Source: Sediminibacterium sp.
GTDB lineage: Bacteria; Bacteroidota; Bacteroidia; Chitinophagales; Chitinophagaceae
Reading direction: 5' to 3'
Length of the DNA stretch: 48,983 bases
Assembly (NCBI GenBank): GCA_027487895.1
Contig: JAIYCS010000011.1
Span: 1 to 48,983 of the forward strand
Shown: positions 34,092 through 43,338 of the stretch, in pieces
Position numbering within the stretch: the first letter of the stretch is position 1
Layout: each line of letters starts with the position of its first letter
Position numbers and translations under genes: made by a program
The notes under the pieces: generated by a model
What the model was told of the DNA's origin: nothing
Seen by the model: only the letters and a program-made list of their open reading frames with translations
Databases searched by the model: none

Positions 34092-34464
34092 AGAAAAATT
34101 ACGCATAGACAAATACCTCTGGGCTATTCGGTTGTTTAAAACGAGAAGCCAGGCAGGTGATGCTTGCAGCAAGGGTAAAGTAAAATGTAATGGAGATAAT
34201 GTAAAAGCAGCCAAAGTTGTAAACCATGGTGATGTGTACGATGTAAAAACAGAAGCGCGCAGATGGGTAATTAAAGTAACGGGCTTACTAGAAAAAAGAG
34301 TACAGTATAGTGAGGCTATTTTACATTACGAAGATCAAACACCACCTGAAGAACTGGACCGCGTACTGTATGAAGCGGCTACCTATCAAACAGGAAAGCG
34401 TTTGAGTAAAATAGGAAGACCTACTAAAAAACAACGTAGGGATATTGAGGGTTTTATGGAATAA
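34075..34464 (+). CDS. S4 RNA-binding protein (Hsp15/HslR-like)
   Basis: The 129-residue protein starts at ATG 34075, overlapping the dipeptidase stop. It contains an S4 domain (KLRIDKYLWAIRLFKTRSQA, CSKGKVKCNGDNVKAAKVV), followed by GDVYDVKTEARRWVIKVTGL and the basic end RLSKIGRPTKKQRRDIEGF. Hsp15 binds free 50S subunits with stalled peptidyl-tRNA, and this sequence has the same layout. It lies 10 bases before trmD. A longer frame starting at 34018 has no S4-like sequence in its extension. Confidence 0.9.
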   Translation: MQTASKEKLRIDKYLWAIRLFKTRSQAGDACSKGKVKCNGDNVKAAKVVNHGDVYDVKTEARRWVIKVTGLLEKRVQYSEAILHYEDQTPPEELDRVLYEAATYQTGKRLSKIGRPTKKQRRDIEGFME

Positions 34465-34474
34465 AAAATAAAGC

Positions 34475-35155
34475 ATGCTAAAAATTGACATCTTATCGGT
34501 ACTGCCTGAATTATTAGAAGGCCCATTTTCACACAGCATCATGAAACGTGCGCAGGAAAAAGGGCTCTTGCAGGTAAACGTACATAGCCTACGTAAGTGG
34601 GCTATTAATAAGCATGGTCAAATAGATGATTACCAGTATGGCGGAGGTGCAGGCATGGTTATTTTATGCGAAACCCTTGCCAATGCCATTGATGAATTAC
34701 AAGCACCCGCCCCCTACGATGAAATTATTTTTATGACACCCGATGGTATTAGGTTTAACCAAAGCGCCGCCAATCAACTCTCCTTAAAAGGCAATATTTT
34801 AATTATTTGCGGTCACTACAAAGGCATTGATGAACGTATTAGAAAGCAGTACGTGACATTAGAAATTTCGATTGGGGATTATGTACTTAGTGGCGGAGAA
34901 CTAGCAGCAGCAGTAGTTGTAGATGCTATTGGCCGTTTAATTCCAGGTGTATTAAATGATGAAACCTCTGCCTTAACCGATTCTTTTCAAGATAATTTAT
35001 TAGCACCACCCGTATATACCAGACCCGCCGATTTTAGAGGCGACAAAGTGCCCGACGTACTATTAACTGGCGATCCTAAAAAAGTAGAAGCCTGGAGATA
35101 CGAACAATCGGTGCAGCGTACTAAAGCACGCCGCCCCGATTTGTTAGATGAGTAA
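34475..35155 (+). CDS. trmD: tRNA (guanine-N1)-methyltransferase TrmD
   Basis: The 226-residue SPOUT methyltransferase makes m1G37 in tRNA. Signature stretches are QYGGGAGMVILCE, IICGHYKGIDERI, SIGDYVLSGGELAAAVVVDA and the C-terminal RPADFRGDKVPDVLLTGD. It follows the S4 gene by 10 bases and ends 16 bases from the converging propeller gene. In many bacteria trmD sits with rimM and rpsP; here it is about 8 kb away on the other strand. Confidence 0.97.
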   Translation: MLKIDILSVLPELLEGPFSHSIMKRAQEKGLLQVNVHSLRKWAINKHGQIDDYQYGGGAGMVILCETLANAIDELQAPAPYDEIIFMTPDGIRFNQSAANQLSLKGNILIICGHYKGIDERIRKQYVTLEISIGDYVLSGGELAAAVVVDAIGRLIPGVLNDETSALTDSFQDNLLAPPVYTRPADFRGDKVPDVLLTGDPKKVEAWRYEQSVQRTKARRPDLLDE

Positions 35156-35171
35156 TTTAATTGCTACTTAT

Positions 35172-38100
35172 TTATTTGATACCAATTACTGGTACCATTT
35201 TTTCGTGAATCATTTGATTGAGTGCCTTTACATCAGAAGCCATCACTGCTTTTAAACGGTTTAAAGCGACATCTGATTGCGCAGCTAAATCTGCAAACGC
35301 TTCTTTAGCTTGTTTGCTTGGCGCTGTTTGACCACTTGCTACCACATTAAAGAGTCCTGCAATTTTATCGTTTAAACGAATTGGATAGTTAAGTACGTCT
35401 TGGCCACTCTTTGCTTTTGTTTGGTACAAGGTTTCTTCGATAGCTGTGATTTTTTTAACCACCGAATCAGCAAAGGCTTTTAATTCTTTTTGTCCATCTA
35501 GTTTTGCAGTAAACTCATTTACTTGAGAACGCACTGCTCTAATATCTTTGATGGCTTTTTGAATTTCAGAGAACTTATCACGCACGCTTAATAAAAAGGC
35601 AGTTTGATCATCAAGGTCTGCTTCTGTGGCTGCATAATTAGGATTAGGTTTAATTACAAATGGAACGAGCACCGTATCTTTTTGGTACACAAAACGAGCT
35701 GTGTATTTGCCAGGTGCTGCCTTAACAGTACCCACACCACCATTCCATAAAATCAATCCATCTAGGCGCTCAGCTGCAGGATAATTCATATCCCACTCAA
35801 ACTGATTGATGCCTTCTGTGAAATCAATTTTATCTTGAGGGTCTTTTGCATTTTTGCTAAAGGTTCTAATCACTTTATTTTTCTTGTCTAACACAGTAAC
35901 AGAAAATTTGCTACTGTCAGTTACACCTTTTAAATAATAGTTGATGACTGAACCAAGTGGAGGATTAGCACCCATATTGGCTGCCATACCACCACCAAAG
36001 CCACCACGTCTTCTACCACCACCTTCCGATCTTACCACTGGGTTCACATCAAAAACATGGATATTTTTAGCATAATTAGCTGCTTGGTGTTGTTGAACAA
36101 TGCCTAAATCATCAATGATCCAAAATGCTCTACCCTGGGTAGCCACAATCAAATCATTTTCTTTGATGGTTAAATCGGTAATAGGTGTTTCTGGTAAATT
36201 AAGTTGAAACTTTTTCCAATTGGCACCATCATCAAAAGAAATATACATACCAAACTCGGTACCCGCATACAATAAACCTGGGCGCTTATGATCGGCACGA
36301 AGTGCTCTTGTAAAATGCATTGGATTGATACCTGTTATAATTTTTTTCCAAGTTTTACCGTAGTCTTCTGTTTTAAAAATATACGGTGCATAGTCATCCA
36401 TCTTATATTTTGTTCCAACAAAATAAGCAGTGCCTTTTTTAAATGGATCTGTTTCGATACAGTTCCACATCATTTGTTTTCCTGCTTCTGCCGGTGTAAC
36501 ATTTTCCCAATTTTTACCGCCGTCTTTACTTACATGAATTAATCCATCATCACTACCTGTCCAGAGTAAATCTTTTTCTAGTACCGACTCTGCGGCTGCA
36601 AAAATGGTACAGTAATATTCTACCGATGTATTGTCTTTTGTGATTGGACCACCACTAGGACCTTGTTTTGATTTATCGTTGGTGGTTAAATCTGGGCTAA
36701 TCATATCCCAAGATTTTCCTTCATTTTCTGTGGCAAATAAATGGTTACCCGCAGTATATAATTTTTTAGGATTATGCGGACTAAAAAATATAGGGAAGTT
36801 CCACTGGAAACGGTACTTTAACACGTCAGCCCCTGCTCCCATTGGATTATCAGGCCAAACATTGATGGCTCTGTTTTCTCCGGTGCGGTGATCTAGACGA
36901 GACAAATAGCCTCCATAGTTACCGCCGTATACCACGTCTGGGTTTAATGGATCTGCAACCACAAATCCACTCTCTGCACCCGCAGTAGATTCCCAATCTT
37001 TATCTGTGATGCCAGCGCCCGATGTTCTACTTTTTATTCTGATCGTAGAATTATCTTGTTGTGCACCAAGTATGCGGTAAGGATATGAATTGTCGGTGCT
37101 CACTCTATAAATTTGAGCAGTAGGCTGGTTGTTTTCGGTACTCCAATTGTTACCACCATCAAAACTAACTTGCGCACCACCATCATCTGCAACAATCATA
37201 CGGTTTGGATTTTTTGGATCAATCCATAAATCGTGATGATCTCCATGAGGTGTGTTTACACTCGTAAATGTTCGACCACCATCATTACTACGCATAAAAT
37301 TTACGTTAGGCGCGTACACTAAATTTTCGTTGGTTGGAGACACAAATACTTTACTATAATACCATGCACGCTGGCGAATATTATTATCGCTACTGGTTAA
37401 TGTCCAGGTTGCGCCAGCGTCATTACTAACAAACATACCACCTGCTGCATTTTCGATAATGGCATATAATTTATCGGTGTTAGAAGGCGCTACAGCAACG
37501 CCTACGATACCCCAAACACCCTTTGGAAGGCCTTTGTTTTGAGAAATATTTACCCAGGTATCACCACCATCTGTGCTCTTGTATAAACCAGAACCTTCGC
37601 CACCACTTTCCATGCTATGTGGTGTTCTTTGCACGCGCCACATACCCGCATAAAGTACAGATGGATTACCTGGCTCCATCACTAAATCGGAACAACCTGT
37701 TTGGTTGTTTACAAATAAAGTTTGTTTCCATGTTTTACCGCCATCGGTGGTTTTGTAAACGCCACGCTCTGTGTTAGGTCCAAATAAATGACCCACCACT
37801 GCAGCCCAAACGGTGTTTGGATCACGCGGATGTACCACAACTCTAATAATATGACGACCTTCTTTTAAACCAATATTGGTAAATGTTTTACCCCCATCAT
37901 TGGAACGCCACATACCACCCAAACCCTCTGCCACATTACCTCTCATGGTATTTTCACCTTCGCCTACATACAAAATATTTTCGTCGGAAGGAGCTACTGC
38001 AATGGCGCCAATATTGCCGCCTATTTTTTTATCACTCAAATTTTTCCAGTTGCTACCACCGTCTGTAGTTTTCCATAAACCACCACCGGTAGCACCAAAA

Positions 38101-38336
38101 TAAAAGGTATTGTTATTTACATAACTGCCAGTAACAGCAGCGCTTCTACCACCTCTAAAAGGTCCAACCAATCTATATTTTACTTCTGAAAATAAAATAG
38201 AGTCGACATTGGGTGCCTGAACAGCTGGTGCTACAACAGCCGCTTTTTTTGCCGTTGATTTTTGTGCGTTAACCTCGGTTGTTGCACTCATACCTTGCAG
38301 CAACATCGCCGCTAATACAAAATGTAGTTTTTTCAT
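35172..38336 (-). CDS. Secreted BNR/sortilin-like beta-propeller protein
   Basis: The 1054-residue protein has a signal peptide (MKKLHFVLAAMLLQGMSATTEVNAQ) and many Asp-box repeats of the BNR type: KTTDGGSNWKNLSD, RSNDGGKTFTNIG, KTTDGGKTWKQTLF, KSTDGGDTWVNIS, MRSNDGGRTFTSV, VSKDGGKNWENVT and ISFDDGANWKKFQ. They predict one or two large beta-propellers (residues 40-740), as in VPS10/sortilin-like and glycosyl-hydrolase-like proteins. A Gly/Arg loop (GGGRRRGGFGGGMA, about residue 770) precedes a beta and then helical C-terminal region. No catalytic motif is clear. Function unknown; probably periplasmic or surface. It has no type IX sorting domain. Confidence 0.9.
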   Translation of the reverse strand: MKKLHFVLAAMLLQGMSATTEVNAQKSTAKKAAVVAPAVQAPNVDSILFSEVKYRLVGPFRGGRSAAVTGSYVNNNTFYFGATGGGLWKTTDGGSNWKNLSDKKIGGNIGAIAVAPSDENILYVGEGENTMRGNVAEGLGGMWRSNDGGKTFTNIGLKEGRHIIRVVVHPRDPNTVWAAVVGHLFGPNTERGVYKTTDGGKTWKQTLFVNNQTGCSDLVMEPGNPSVLYAGMWRVQRTPHSMESGGEGSGLYKSTDGGDTWVNISQNKGLPKGVWGIVGVAVAPSNTDKLYAIIENAAGGMFVSNDAGATWTLTSSDNNIRQRAWYYSKVFVSPTNENLVYAPNVNFMRSNDGGRTFTSVNTPHGDHHDLWIDPKNPNRMIVADDGGAQVSFDGGNNWSTENNQPTAQIYRVSTDNSYPYRILGAQQDNSTIRIKSRTSGAGITDKDWESTAGAESGFVVADPLNPDVVYGGNYGGYLSRLDHRTGENRAINVWPDNPMGAGADVLKYRFQWNFPIFFSPHNPKKLYTAGNHLFATENEGKSWDMISPDLTTNDKSKQGPSGGPITKDNTSVEYYCTIFAAAESVLEKDLLWTGSDDGLIHVSKDGGKNWENVTPAEAGKQMMWNCIETDPFKKGTAYFVGTKYKMDDYAPYIFKTEDYGKTWKKIITGINPMHFTRALRADHKRPGLLYAGTEFGMYISFDDGANWKKFQLNLPETPITDLTIKENDLIVATQGRAFWIIDDLGIVQQHQAANYAKNIHVFDVNPVVRSEGGGRRRGGFGGGMAANMGANPPLGSVINYYLKGVTDSSKFSVTVLDKKNKVIRTFSKNAKDPQDKIDFTEGINQFEWDMNYPAAERLDGLILWNGGVGTVKAAPGKYTARFVYQKDTVLVPFVIKPNPNYAATEADLDDQTAFLLSVRDKFSEIQKAIKDIRAVRSQVNEFTAKLDGQKELKAFADSVVKKITAIEETLYQTKAKSGQDVLNYPIRLNDKIAGLFNVVASGQTAPSKQAKEAFADLAAQSDVALNRLKAVMASDVKALNQMIHEKMVPVIGIK

Positions 38337-38351
38337 ATACGTTTAAATTGG

Positions 38352-38371
38352 ATGAGTAATTTACTACTCAT
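38352..38371. repeat. 7-bp inverted repeat upstream of the propeller gene
   Basis: ATGAGTA / ATTTAC / TACTCAT is a perfect 7-bp inverted repeat 15-35 bases upstream of the minus-strand start codon at 38336. It could be an operator or a leader hairpin. It lies in the spacer shared with the divergent ade gene. The rest of the spacer is AT-rich without another clear element. Confidence 0.35.
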
Positions 38372-38424
38372 TTGGCTTACCAAAAAATTGAATTGCGTAA
38401 AGTTTAAAGCTTGGCCTTCTATTG

Positions 38425-38432
38425 TACCTTAG
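38425..38432 (+). promoter_or_regulatory. Candidate -7 box of ade (TACCTTAG)
   Basis: TACCTTAG, with one mismatch to TAnnTTTG, ends 7 bases before the ade ATG at 38440, so the transcript leader would be very short. The -33 element is weak. Confidence 0.35.
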
Positions 38433-38439
38433 TGCCCTT

Positions 38440-40107
38440 ATGACCCCAACACAACCCTATTCTGTTACCGGCAACCTAGTAGACATCCCCAATAAACGTA
38501 TCTACGGGGCAACCCTTTGGATCGAGGATGGCCATATTAAGCGTATTGAGGCGATTAGTGAGCCTATTAATCCGGCGCTACCCTATATCATGCCCGGATT
38601 TATTGATAGCCATGTACATATAGAAAGTAGTATGCTCGTGCCTTCCGAATTTGCGAGACTTGCGGTACTCCATGGAACCATTGGGACGATTAGCGACCCG
38701 CACGAAATTGCCAATGTTTGTGGTGTTGCGGGCGTGGAGTTTATGATTGAAAACGGAAAACAAACCCCTTTTAAATTTTTCTTTGGCGCGCCAAGCTGTG
38801 TGCCTGCTACTATTTTTGAAACGGCTGGTGCCGAAGTCAATGAAAAAGAAGTAGACGCATTACTCTCAAGACCCGAAATTTATTATTTATCTGAAATGAT
38901 GAATTTTCCGGGTGTACTACATAATGATCCGGTGGTAATGGCAAAAATAAAATCGGCACAAAAACACAATAAGCCAGTTGATGGTCATGCACCCGGATTA
39001 AGGGGTGAGGCTGCAAAAAAATATATTAATGCCGGCATCAGTACCGATCATGAATGTTTTACCATCGAGGAAGCGCTAGAAAAATTAGACTATGGCATGC
39101 ACATTATTATTAGAGAAGGAATTGCTGCCAAAAATTTTGAAGCCCTTTATTCAATTATTGATACGCATACAAACAAAGTGATGTTATGTAGTGATGATAA
39201 ACATCCGGATAGTTTAGCGGCGGGTCATATCAATACTATTTGCGCAAGAGCTGTTGCCAAAGGGCTTGATGTATTTAATATTTTACAAACCGCGTGTATC
39301 AATCCAGTGAAGCATTACAAGCTTCCAGTAGGTTTATTAAACCCTGGTGATCCCGCCGATTTCATTGTAGTTAAAGACCTTGTACAATTTGAAGTAAGTA
39401 GCACGTATATTAATGGCGAACTGGTTGCGCAAAATGGTATTTCAAACATCAAAAGTGTTCCTACAAATGCAATCAATAATTTTAATTGCGAAAAAATCGA
39501 ACCTACTGCATTAATTATTTCTGAAAATGAGTACCCCAATAAAAATGGTTTTATTCCTGTTATAGAAGCACTAGACGGCCAACTCATTACCAATAAATTA
39601 ATGCTTGCCGGCAGTTTACAAAATGGCAACTGGGTAACGGACACTGAAAATGATATTTTAAAAATAGTAGTGGTCAATAGATACCACACAGCTCCTATTG
39701 CAAAAGCGTTTATTAAAAATTTTGGCTTAACACATGGCGCCATTGCATCGAGTGTAGCACATGATAGCCATAACATTGTTGCAGTGGGTGTAGATGATGC
39801 ATGTATTGCAGCTGCTATTAATGAGGTCATTGAAGCAAAGGGCGGTGTGAGTGTGGTGAATGGCACTAATGAAACAGCTTCGAGCAAAGTACTCCCACTT
39901 CCGGTAGCGGGTTTAATGAGCGCCGCCGATGGCTTTGAAGTTGCAAGCACTTACACAATAGTAGATGTAGAAGCCAAAGCCCTAGGATCTAAGCTAGAAG
40001 CGCCTTTTATGACACTCAGTTTTATGGCATTACTGGTTATTCCACATTTAAAACTCAGTGACAAAGGCCTATTTAATGGCGACGATTTTAATTTTGACAT
40101 ATTTTAA
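38440..40107 (+). CDS. ade: Adenine deaminase
   Basis: The 555-residue amidohydrolase-family enzyme converts adenine to hypoxanthine and ammonia. Metal and active-site stretches are [43 protein letters not shown] and [10 protein letters not shown] in the barrel, with the C-terminal domain containing [20 protein letters not shown]. The usable start is ATG 38440 ([11 protein letters not shown]); a TTG six codons upstream is inside the presumed promoter. It is followed by upp, so both enzymes serve nucleobase salvage. Confidence 0.95.
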   Translation: MTPTQPYSVTGNLVDIPNKRIYGATLWIEDGHIKRIEAISEPINPALPYIMPGFIDSHVHIESSMLVPSEFARLAVLHGTIGTISDPHEIANVCGVAGVEFMIENGKQTPFKFFFGAPSCVPATIFETAGAEVNEKEVDALLSRPEIYYLSEMMNFPGVLHNDPVVMAKIKSAQKHNKPVDGHAPGLRGEAAKKYINAGISTDHECFTIEEALEKLDYGMHIIIREGIAAKNFEALYSIIDTHTNKVMLCSDDKHPDSLAAGHINTICARAVAKGLDVFNILQTACINPVKHYKLPVGLLNPGDPADFIVVKDLVQFEVSSTYINGELVAQNGISNIKSVPTNAINNFNCEKIEPTALIISENEYPNKNGFIPVIEALDGQLITNKLMLAGSLQNGNWVTDTENDILKIVVVNRYHTAPIAKAFIKNFGLTHGAIASSVAHDSHNIVAVGVDDACIAAAINEVIEAKGGVSVVNGTNETASSKVLPLPVAGLMSAADGFEVASTYTIVDVEAKALGSKLEAPFMTLSFMALLVIPHLKLSDKGLFNGDDFNFDIF

Positions 40108-40124
40108 GCTTTAAAATACCTTTG
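40093..40124 (+). promoter_or_regulatory. Promoter of upp (TTTG ... TACCTTTG)
   Basis: TTTG at 40093-40096, a 20-base spacer and TACCTTTG at 40117-40124 form a complete Bacteroidota promoter. The -33 box lies inside the end of ade. The -7 box ends 4 bases before the upp ATG, so transcription would start at or near the A of ATG. Confidence 0.7.
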
Positions 40125-40128
40125 GACC

Positions 40129-40782
40129 ATGGTAGTAAATTTAAGTGCAGCACATAGTTTAGTAAGCAATTGGATTGCTGAATTAAGAGATATCAATGTT
40201 CAAAACGACCGCATGCGTTTTAGAAGAAACCTAGAACGTATTGGAGAAATTGCTGCCTACGAAATCAGTAAAGAACTACCCTCTGTAGTTGTAGAAACAA
40301 AAACACCACTTGGTATACACAAAAGCAAAGTGCTTGCACAGCAACCCGTGCTTGCCACCATTTTAAGAGCGGGACTTCCCATGCATAATGGCCTACTCAA
40401 TTATTTTGATAAAGCAGATAACTCTTTTATTTCGGCATACCGCAAACACCATCCAGATGGTAGTTTTGAAATTTGTTTAGAATACATGAGTTGCCCTTCA
40501 TTAGACAACCGTATTGTTATTATTGCAGACCCCATGCTTGCAACTGGCGCTTCTATTATTAAAACCATTGAGCATATGAAAAGCGAAGGCGCACCTGCTG
40601 CTTTTCATGTAGTAGTAGCAATAGCTAGCACTGTTGGTATTGCAGCCATCGAAAAAGCTTGTGGTACAAATGTTAAAATTTGGTGCGGCGATATTGATGA
40701 TGAGCTTACTGCAAAGGGATATATTGTTCCAGGGCTAGGCGACGCAGGTGATTTAGCATTTGGCACCAAAAGCCAAGCTTAA
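40129..40782 (+). CDS. upp: Uracil phosphoribosyltransferase
   Basis: The 217-residue type I phosphoribosyltransferase joins uracil to PRPP giving UMP. The PRPP loop region is VIIADPMLATGASIIKTIE, with ATILRAGLPMHNGLL at the flexible loop. The C-terminal CGDIDDELTAKGYIVPGLGDAGD is the uracil-binding sequence of the family. The gene is 21 bases after ade but has its own complete promoter. Confidence 0.96.
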   Translation: MVVNLSAAHSLVSNWIAELRDINVQNDRMRFRRNLERIGEIAAYEISKELPSVVVETKTPLGIHKSKVLAQQPVLATILRAGLPMHNGLLNYFDKADNSFISAYRKHHPDGSFEICLEYMSCPSLDNRIVIIADPMLATGASIIKTIEHMKSEGAPAAFHVVVAIASTVGIAAIEKACGTNVKIWCGDIDDELTAKGYIVPGLGDAGDLAFGTKSQA

Positions 40783-40814
40783 AAACTAATTGTTTGCGCT
40801 AACTTGCATATACA

Positions 40815-41828
40815 TTGCGGTACGTAAAATTCATATTGATTTGTAGTTGTCTATTTTTTGCACTTGCCACAGCAAAGGCGCAGGACCCGCATTTTTCGCA
40901 ATTTTTTGCATCACCACTTACCATCAACCCAGCATTCACTGGAAAATTTGATGGTAATTATAGAATTGCATCCAACCACCGCAACCAGTGGCCAACCATC
41001 AATAATGCATTTATAACCACTACGGGTTCCTTTGATACCAAACTCATGCAAAAAAGTTTGAACGAAAATGATAGCTGGGGTATTGGCTTTACAGGTTATT
41101 CCGACAGTCATGCAAATGGCGCCTTAAAATTTAATTACGCCAGTTTTTCTACCGCTTACCATAAGGGCGTTGATGAAGACAACAATACACAAATTGGTTT
41201 TGGTTTTCAAATAACGCAGGCAAATATGCTGGTAAATACCAATCAAATAAAATTTGAAGACCAATTAACAAACGCAGGATTTACGGGTATCACCACCGAA
41301 TTATTTAGTGCGCCATCACTCACTGCAAATTATACTACAGTAAATGCAGGACTCTTACTCAATGGAACCGTAGGTGAACAAAACAATTATTACATCGGGC
41401 TTAGCATGTACCATGCCAACAGACCTAAACAATCATTTTTAGGCGCCAATTACAGTGTGAGTCCACGTTTTACGGTACATGGTGGTGGTTACTTTTATAT
41501 TGGAACAAATGCTACCCTGCATGTTAGCGCCATACATCAAACGCAAGGCGGTGCACAGGAAACCATCATGGGCGGTGCACTCCAAATAAGCAGCGACCCC
41601 GAAAACGACCGTGCAGCAAGTATTTATATTGGTAGCTGGATGCGTTTAAAAGACGCCATCATCCCTTATGTAGGCATCGAATTCAATAATTTTAGAATCG
41701 GCGCTACCTATGACATCAACAATAGCTTATTAAAAACAGCATCGCAACAAATGGGCGGTATAGAATTTTCACTTATTTATACCAGAAGACCCCGCACAGA
41801 TAAACCCATTATTTGTCCTAAGTTTTAA
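40815..41828 (+). CDS. PorP/SprF-like type IX secretion outer-membrane protein
   Basis: The 337-residue protein has a signal peptide (RYVKFILICSCLFFALATAKAQ) and the family signature DPHFSQFFASPLTINPAFTG near the mature N-terminus, followed by RNQWPTI and a run of amphipathic beta strands with outer-membrane pattern; YTRRPRTDKP is close to the end. PorP/SprF proteins anchor gliding/T9SS substrates at the outer membrane. The start codon appears to be TTG at 40815, since no ATG precedes the signal peptide in frame. It follows upp after 32 bases. Confidence 0.93.
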   Translation: MRYVKFILICSCLFFALATAKAQDPHFSQFFASPLTINPAFTGKFDGNYRIASNHRNQWPTINNAFITTTGSFDTKLMQKSLNENDSWGIGFTGYSDSHANGALKFNYASFSTAYHKGVDEDNNTQIGFGFQITQANMLVNTNQIKFEDQLTNAGFTGITTELFSAPSLTANYTTVNAGLLLNGTVGEQNNYYIGLSMYHANRPKQSFLGANYSVSPRFTVHGGGYFYIGTNATLHVSAIHQTQGGAQETIMGGALQISSDPENDRAASIYIGSWMRLKDAIIPYVGIEFNNFRIGATYDINNSLLKTASQQMGGIEFSLIYTRRPRTDKPIICPKF

Positions 41829-41839
41829 TTGTAGTTGGT

Positions 41840-41847
41840 TAACTTTA
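41840..41847 (+). promoter_or_regulatory. Candidate -7 box TAACTTTA of the EI24 gene
   Basis: TAACTTTA, with one mismatch to TAnnTTTG, lies 16 bases before the proposed TTG start at 41864. A TTTG at 41812-41815 is 24 bases upstream, slightly beyond the usual spacer. Confidence 0.4.
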
Positions 41848-41863
41848 CAATAAACAATCTCTA

Positions 41864-42625
41864 TTGCTTAAAGACCTTATCATAGCATTTGTTTCCTACA
41901 TCAAAGCCCATCAGTTTATTATAAAACATAAACTCTGGAAATGGATTTTAATTCCAGGTATTATTTATACCGTACTCTTTTTTGTAGTCATCAATTTATT
42001 TAGCAGCACAGCAAGTGATTTTATTGTTTGGATGACCTTAAAATCGGGGCTTAAAGTTTGGATGGATAGCCTTACCAATAGTTTTGCTGGATTTTTATTT
42101 GTGGTGGGCAGTACCCTGGTATGGTTTATGATTTTACTGTTTTACTTCGCACTGTTCAAATATTTATTTTTAATTGTTGGCGCTCCACTGTTTGCTTATT
42201 TATCTGAAAAAACAGCAGCCATTATAGAAGGAAAAGAATTTCCATTTGTATTTAAAGACTTTGTGCATCAAGCGCTCAGGGGCATGTATATCGCGGTAAG
42301 AAATGGTTTATGGCAAACCGTATACCTACTTACCATTTTAATTATTTGCATCATACCCGTTGTAGGATGGTTTACCCCTTTTATGGCCCTACTTATTGAG
42401 TGTTATTACCTAGGGTTTTCGATGCTCGATTATAGTATGGAAAGAAAAAATAAAACAGCACAAGAGAGCATCTTTTTTATAGGTAACAATAAAGGCCTTG
42501 CTATTGGCAATGGTATCATATTTTATATGCTTCATTTTATACCAGTTATTGGTTGGCTTTTTGCGCCATGTTATGCTGTTATTGCTGCTACCCTTAGCTT
42601 GGACCCTAAAAAACAAATTGACTAA
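41864..42625 (+). CDS. EI24 domain membrane protein (CysZ-like)
   Basis: The 253-residue protein has about four to five hydrophobic segments (about 30-50, 75-110, 160-190, 215-245) and the EI24-type sequence WQTVYLLTILIICIIPVVGW. FTPFMALLIECYYLGFSMLDY matches the domain's later part. EI24/CysZ proteins include sulfate permeases; the substrate here is unknown. The start is TTG at 41864 because no ATG precedes the first hydrophobic segment. Its stop TAA overlaps the next ATG by one base (TAATG), so it is translationally coupled to the methyltransferase. Confidence 0.9.
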   Translation: MLKDLIIAFVSYIKAHQFIIKHKLWKWILIPGIIYTVLFFVVINLFSSTASDFIVWMTLKSGLKVWMDSLTNSFAGFLFVVGSTLVWFMILLFYFALFKYLFLIVGAPLFAYLSEKTAAIIEGKEFPFVFKDFVHQALRGMYIAVRNGLWQTVYLLTILIICIIPVVGWFTPFMALLIECYYLGFSMLDYSMERKNKTAQESIFFIGNNKGLAIGNGIIFYMLHFIPVIGWLFAPCYAVIAATLSLDPKKQID

Positions 42626-43326
42626 TGGCCGCTGGAAAAGTTATTTTAATACCTACCGTTTTACATGAAGATGCCATCGATAGCATTCCTTCATATGTAA
42701 TAGAGCAGGCCAAGTTATGTGACGCTTATTTTGTAGAAAATGAAAAAACGGCGCGCAGGTATTTAAAAAAATATTGGCGTGAAATGATTATTGACAACTA
42801 CCAGTGGCGGGCAATACATAAAGCCGAACATGATGTAGTTTCAGAATTTCTACAATTACTATCGCAAGGTAAAAATATTGGTATCATTAGCGAAGCCGGA
42901 TGCCCTGGTGTAGCGGATCCTGGCCAAATATTAGTGGCTGCGGCCCAAGAAAAAGGATTTGAAATTTGCCCGCTGGTAGGACCCAATTCTATTTTACTAG
43001 CACTCATGGCCAGTGGTATGAACGGACAAAGTTTTAGTTTTCATGGCTACCTCCCTATCGATAGTTTGGAAAAGAAAAAAGCCGTTGCACAACTAGAACA
43101 GGATTCACTTAAAAAAAATACGGCGCAAATTTTTATTGAAACACCTTACCGCAACAACCAGCTCATTAAAGATTTGTTACAATACTGCCATCCGCAAACA
43201 AAACTTTGTATTGCCGTAGACATTACCGCCCCAACGCAGTGGATTAAAACTAAAACCGTTGCGCAGTGGAAAAAAGAAACGGTAGACATCCACAAACGCC
43301 TTGCTATATTTTTACTACAAGCCTAG
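42625..43326 (+). CDS. RsmI-like SAM-dependent methyltransferase
   Basis: The 233-residue protein belongs to the tetrapyrrole-methylase fold: IGIISEAGCPGVADPGQILV, CPLVGPNSILLALMASGMN and FSFHGYLPIDSLEKKKAV match RsmI (16S rRNA C1402 2'-O-methyltransferase). It is slightly shorter than RsmI (about 280) and the N-terminal start (GKVILIPTVLHED) is atypical, so it may be a RsmI paralogue. The gene overlaps the EI24 stop by one base and ends 12 bases from the converging M28 peptidase. Confidence 0.9.
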   Translation: MAAGKVILIPTVLHEDAIDSIPSYVIEQAKLCDAYFVENEKTARRYLKKYWREMIIDNYQWRAIHKAEHDVVSEFLQLLSQGKNIGIISEAGCPGVADPGQILVAAAQEKGFEICPLVGPNSILLALMASGMNGQSFSFHGYLPIDSLEKKKAVAQLEQDSLKKNTAQIFIETPYRNNQLIKDLLQYCHPQTKLCIAVDITAPTQWIKTKTVAQWKKETVDIHKRLAIFLLQA

Positions 43327-43338
43327 GCACTTCAACTA

